From: Xylocopa sonorina
Taxonomy: Eukaryota > Arthropoda > Insecta > Hymenoptera > Apidae
NCBI RefSeq assembly: GCF_050948175.1
Contig: NC_135204.1
Coordinates: 797,473-861,472, forward strand
DNA: 64,000 bases
Direction of reading: 5' to 3'
Shown: one piece after another, positions 60,084-64,000 of the stretch
Position numbering within the stretch: position 1 is the first letter of the stretch
Layout: each line of letters begins with the position of its first letter
Notes under the pieces: generated by a model
What the model was told of the DNA's origin: nothing
The model's input: only the letters and a program-made list of their open reading frames with translations
The model's database searches: none
Position numbers and translations under genes: made by a program

Positions 60084-62475
60084 CTACATATCGAAGCAAT
60101 AGTGTTTTAATTCTTCATAAAACGCGATATCGCATCTCATATCTATGTCTCATTATAAGACGTAACATTCAATGCAACGCATTATGTATATCTCGTCAGC
60201 ACGTCAAAAGAATGTAAATCCCACACTTCCTTGCGACGTAATAGCGTTTGTAGATGCCTGCGTATCGATGCAATGTAGTTCTATCCCTTTATAAAACGCG
60301 ATATCACATCTCATTTCTATGTCTCATGATAAGTTGTAACATTCAATGCAACGCGTTATGTATATCTCGTCTACACTTCAAAAGAATGTAAGTGCCACTC
60401 TTCCTTACGATGGAACAGCGTTCCTAGATGTCCACGTTTCGAAGAAATAGAGTTCTAATTCCTCAAAAACCGCGAAATCGCATCTCATTTCTATGTCTCA
60501 CGATAAAATGTAGTATTCAGTGCAACGCGTTATGCATATCTCATCTACAGCTCAAAAGGATGTAAGTGCCACTCTTCCTTGCTACGGAACAGCGTTTCTA
60601 GGTGCCTACATATCGAAGCAATTGACGGCTAATGCTTCCCAAAACGCGTTATCGCTTTTCAGTTCCATGTCTCATGATAAGAAGCAATATCAATTCAAGG
60701 CGTTATGTATATCTCGTCTACACTTCAAGAGAGTATAAATGTAACTCCTCCTTGCTACGGAATAGCGTTTTTAGATGTCTACGTATCGAGGCATTCGCGC
60801 TCTAATTCTTCATAGAACGCGATATCGAATTTCACTTCTATGTCTCACGATAAGATGTAATATTCAATGCAACGCGTTGTATCTTTGGAAGCAAATGTGT
60901 TCCAATGCTTCATAAAACGCGATATCACGTCTCATTTCTATGACTCATGGTAGGATGTAATATTCAATGTAACAAGTTATGCATATCTCGCCTACACTTC
61001 GATAGAATGTAGATCCCACACTACCTTGCCACGAAATAGCGTTTCTAGATGTCTACGTACCGAATTATAACAGTTCTTCATAAAACTCGATATCATATCT
61101 TATTTCTATGTATCATGGTATGATGTAAATCAATGCAACGCGTTATGTGTATCTCGACATTACTTGAAGAGAATGTAAAGCCCACACTTCTTCGCTACGG
61201 ATATCGCTTCTAGATGTGTATATTACGAAGCAATAGAGTTCTAACGCTTCATAAAGCGCTATATCGCATCTCATTTCTATGTTGCACGATAAGATGTAAC
61301 ACAATGAAATGGGTTATATAGATCTCCTCTACACTTCAAACGAATGTAAATACCACATTTTCTTGCTACGGAATAGCGTTTCTAGATGTCTACGTATCGA
61401 AGCAATATTATTCTAATTCTTCATGGAACGCGATATCGCATTTCATTCCTATGTTTCATGATAGGATGTAATATCTAAGCAACGCGTTATGAATATCTCG
61501 TCTACACCTCGAAAGAATGAAAATGCAACACATCCTTGCTACGAATTACATCCTTCGAATGGCGTTTCTAGATGTGTATGCATCGAAGTAATGGATTTGT
61601 AACACTTCATAGAACGCGAAATCATATCTCATTTCTATGTCTCATGATAAGATGTAATATTCCATGCAACGGGTTATGTATATCTCGTCTATACCTCGAA
61701 GGATGTGAATGCAAATCTTGCTTCCTACGGAATAGCGTTTCTAGATGTCAATGCATCGAAGTAATAGAATAAAAATTCTTCATAGAACGCCATATCGCAT
61801 CTCATTTCCATGTCTCACGATAAGAAGTAATATACAGTGCATCTCGTTATGTATATCTCGTCTGCACTTCAAAAGAATGTAAATGACACACTTCCTTCCT
61901 GCGGAATGGTGCTCCTAGATGTCTACACATCGAAGCAATAGAGTTCTAATGCTACTAAAACGCAATATCGCATCTCATTTCTATGTCTCATAATAACATG
62001 TAATATTCAATGCAACGCATTATGTGTACCCCACCTACACTTCAATAGAATGTAAACATGTGGCGGAATGTAGCCACATATCCGTGCCACGGTATGGCGC
62101 TTCTAGATGTCACGTATCGAAGCAATGGAGTTCTAATTCATCATAGAACGCGATACAGCATCTCATTTCTATGTATCCTGACAAGATGTAATACAATGGA
62201 ACGCGTTATGTATATCTTGTCAATACTTCAAAGGAATGTAAATACCACACGTACTTGCTACGAAGTAGCGTTTCTAGATGTCTGCAAACCTATGCAATAG
62301 AGTTCTAATTCTTCATAAAACGCGATATGACATCTCATTTTTATGTTTCACGGTAAGATGTAATATTCAATGCAACGCGTTATGTATATCTCGCCTACAC
62401 TTCGAAAGAATGTGAAACCCACACTTCGTGTCTAGGGAATAGCGTTTCTAGATGTCTACATATCGCAGCAATGGA
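60084..62475 (-). repeat. 174-bp satellite, subfamily C, reverse
   Basis: About fourteen reverse monomers of the outer subfamily C: CGTTTCTAGATGTCTACG, TTCATAAAACGCGATATCGC, CTCATGATAAGATGTAATATTCAATGC, AACGCGTTATGTATATCTCG. Distances between the CTAGATG landmarks are 188, 171 and 174 bp near the right end; the 188-bp monomer has a small insert at about 62055-62080 with a GTGGC/GCCAC inverted pair. Divergence between monomers is high, so the block is old. It ends at the BEL fragment. Confidence 0.92.
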
Positions 62476-62832
62476 TGTATTTACGAAGTTACTTAAAACG
62501 TCTTAATCTCAAAACTTGCCTTTTCGTCACAATTGTCGGAATAAATGTTCCGACAGATGCCCCTGCGACCGATGAAGCGTTTCAATGCCGCGATGAACGC
62601 TTCGGTAGTCATGTCACCGACGACCTCAAGATGGACCGCTCTCGTTGCAAAGCACACAAACATTGCTACATAAATTTTTACTCGCGCACAATTTCTTAAA
62701 CGTTTTTCCTTGGTATAAAAAGGACCGCAATATTCTGTTCCGCAATTATAAAAGGGTCGGCATTCGTATACGCGTACCGCAGGTAGAATGCCCATTACGT
62801 AATTCACGGCCGGTAGTTTTACGCGGAAGCAC
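62476..62832 (-). pseudogene. pol: BEL/Pao integrase fragment, inverted duplicate of part of the element at 5435-9122
   Basis: On the minus strand the sequence from CFRVK (62831) through YCGPF, RVKIYVA, CFATRAVHLEVVGD, MTTEAFIAALKRFIGRRG to YSDN (about 62540) matches 7950-8240 at roughly 95% by eye. The first catalytic Asp is Glu here (EYCGPF). Right after SDN the sequence jumps to the element's extreme 3' tail (AATCTCAAAA, ACGTCTTAAG region), so about 0.83 kb between the two was deleted. The tail then enters satellite at the same point as at 9122. At 62833 the homology to BEL ends. Confidence 0.9.
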
Positions 62833-62849
62833 GTCAAACGACGAAAGTT

Positions 62850-63385
62850 CTACAAATTGATCTGAATAAATGCCGAATTGTGCAAGATATCATGCAGCAT
62901 ATGCGAATGAGACGAGAGACTGACGTGATAATAATATCGGAAGCACACAAGATGGAAGAATATTGACTGTTAGGCGAAAACGGTGATGCTGCGATATGGA
63001 TAACGTTAATGGAAAATGTTTCACGTGTGGCACCAAGTACTCCCCGATCGGAATTGTTCATGCAATGGTCGAGGGAACAAAAGCTGTAAGCTGCTACTTC
63101 TCGCCGAACAGGAACGAAATGAAATCGAAGAATATATAAACCAAACTGAGCTTAACATAGAAAATGTAGCGAAAACAAACTGAATAATAATCGTGGGTAA
63201 CTTGAACGAAAAATCGGTAATCTGGGGTAGTAAAAAGAACAACCATAGAGAGAAAAAGATCATCAAAATGGCTCTAAGGAACGGTCTAATCGCGACGAAT
63301 CCGAAAGAAGACTATACATACTTTAAGTACCGAAACAAATAAAAAATAGACATAATGTTGATAGGAGGTAGCACATACTCTAAGT
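62850..63385 (+). pseudogene. Non-LTR retrotransposon endonuclease relic (R1-like)
   Basis: In several frames the plus strand reads like the N-terminal AP-endonuclease domain of R1-clade elements: LQIDLNKCRIVQDIM (62850), DVIIISEAHK (about 62920), GDAAIW (about 62985), AVSCYFSPNRNE (about 63090-63120), then IIIVGNLNEKSVIWGSKKNN (about 63185-63245) and EDYTYF (about 63310). The conserved GDFN block is GNLN here. There are in-frame stops (62963, about 63088, about 63181, about 63340) and at least one frameshift. The RT domain is not present. The domain would nick target DNA in an active element. Confidence 0.75.
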
Positions 63386-64000
63386 TGCGTACCGCAGAAT
63401 TGTTTGAGATATTTTCAGCATCCATACGTACTACATACCTTCATTACGACCATCAATGCGGTCTATCGTACTACATACGTCAATACGTAGTCAATACGTA
63501 CTACATACCTTCTAAAGTACGAATTACAAGAATAACGAAGAGGGATTTGTAAGCCTCGATGGAAAGAGAACGAACTGGGACGATGCAAATAAATGAATTA
63601 ACTTATATAATATATAGATATTTATTTTTATTTAGAGGGGATGATCTATTTTTAAGTAACTACAATATATGATAAGTATAATTATATAAACCAATTTCAA
63701 ATATTTAATTAAAACATCATGAAGTGATATGAAATTAGATAGGATTTTAGATGTAATGGATATGTTAAGGAGATATTGTATTTAGAATTAACTAAAACAC
63801 AAAATATGTATTAATATTTATACCAATTTGAAATATTTACATGAAAAATCATGAAGGCATGTGGTCCAGTGAGTGGGAGATTAACGGACCGTTCTGAGGA
63901 GCATCCGGTCCAGGAAGTGGGGACTCGCGTCTCATGGTGAGACTAGTGGCGCGTCTTTCGCGTTTAACTTATGAAATAGTATAATGAAGTAGTATAGCAT
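63386..64000. other. AT-rich DNA with a small TACGTA-rich repeat
   Basis: Around 63424-63515 the strings ACGTACTACATAC and TCAATACGTA recur three to four times, a degenerate short tandem repeat. The remainder is AT-rich, with a more GC-rich patch at about 63865-63965. I see no gene and no satellite monomer here. Confidence 0.55.

Noticed and set aside
1..64000. tRNA, rRNA or small nuclear RNA genes
   Set aside because: I looked for internal promoter boxes and cloverleaf-like ends and found none that I could support.

Overview
The window is eukaryotic and almost certainly comes from an insect; a hymenopteran is possible but nothing here proves it. There is no operon-like gene packing. About 80% of the sequence is one satellite DNA with a monomer of about 174 bp, interrupted by broken retroelements: a BEL/Pao internal region, four LTR copies of one family that look like solo LTRs or their remnants, two copies of an unclassified element, and a non-LTR (R1-type) endonuclease relic. 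This is what a centromeric or pericentromeric heterochromatin block looks like. I call '+' the strand on which the monomer contains the palindrome GCGATATCGC followed by a TTTAAGAAGCATTAGAA-like stretch.

Layout: 1-2148 satellite (-); 2149-5434 satellite (+); 5435-9122 decayed BEL/Pao element (+); 9123-9695 satellite (+); 9696-11107 unclassified element, copy 2 (-); 11108-39790 the main satellite array (+); 39791-40260 satellite (-); 40261-41559 solo LTR A (-); 41560-44810 satellite (-); 44811-46332 unclassified element, copy 1 (+); 46333-49245 satellite (-), decaying rightwards; 49246-53073 AT-rich non-satellite DNA with weak exon candidates; 53074-53825 old LTR D (-); 53880-56762 satellite (+); 56763-58125 solo LTR B (+) with a 4-bp target duplication; 58126-59098 satellite (+); 59099-60083 a short satellite (-) stub and truncated LTR C (-); 60084-62475 satellite (-); 62476-62832 BEL integrase fragment (-); 62850-63385 R1-type endonuclease relic (+); then AT-rich DNA to the end.

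The most informative structure is inside the satellite. The array is a mosaic of higher-order copies at several scales: an 8 kb block repeated with a 9,720-9,894 bp offset (12057-20268 and 21951-29988), a 1,899 bp block in perfect tandem (33688-35586 and 35587-37485), and offsets of about 2,958, 2,783, 1,567, 1,219, 870 and 520 bp. Almost every offset is a whole number of monomers, and the blocks differ by gain or loss of whole monomers, as expected from unequal exchange. The array centre is homogeneous (subfamily A). The outskirts carry two other variants (B and C) and are more diverged, so the array appears to renew from its middle. Two transposon-satellite junctions, and one satellite inversion point, each occur twice in the window. 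They are therefore old segmental duplications, one of them inverted, and not independent insertions.

No intact protein-coding gene is visible. The recognisable proteins (BEL/Pao protease-RT-RNase H-integrase; R1-type endonuclease) are all broken by stops and frameshifts. Many other long open frames, on both strands, exist only because 174 is divisible by 3.
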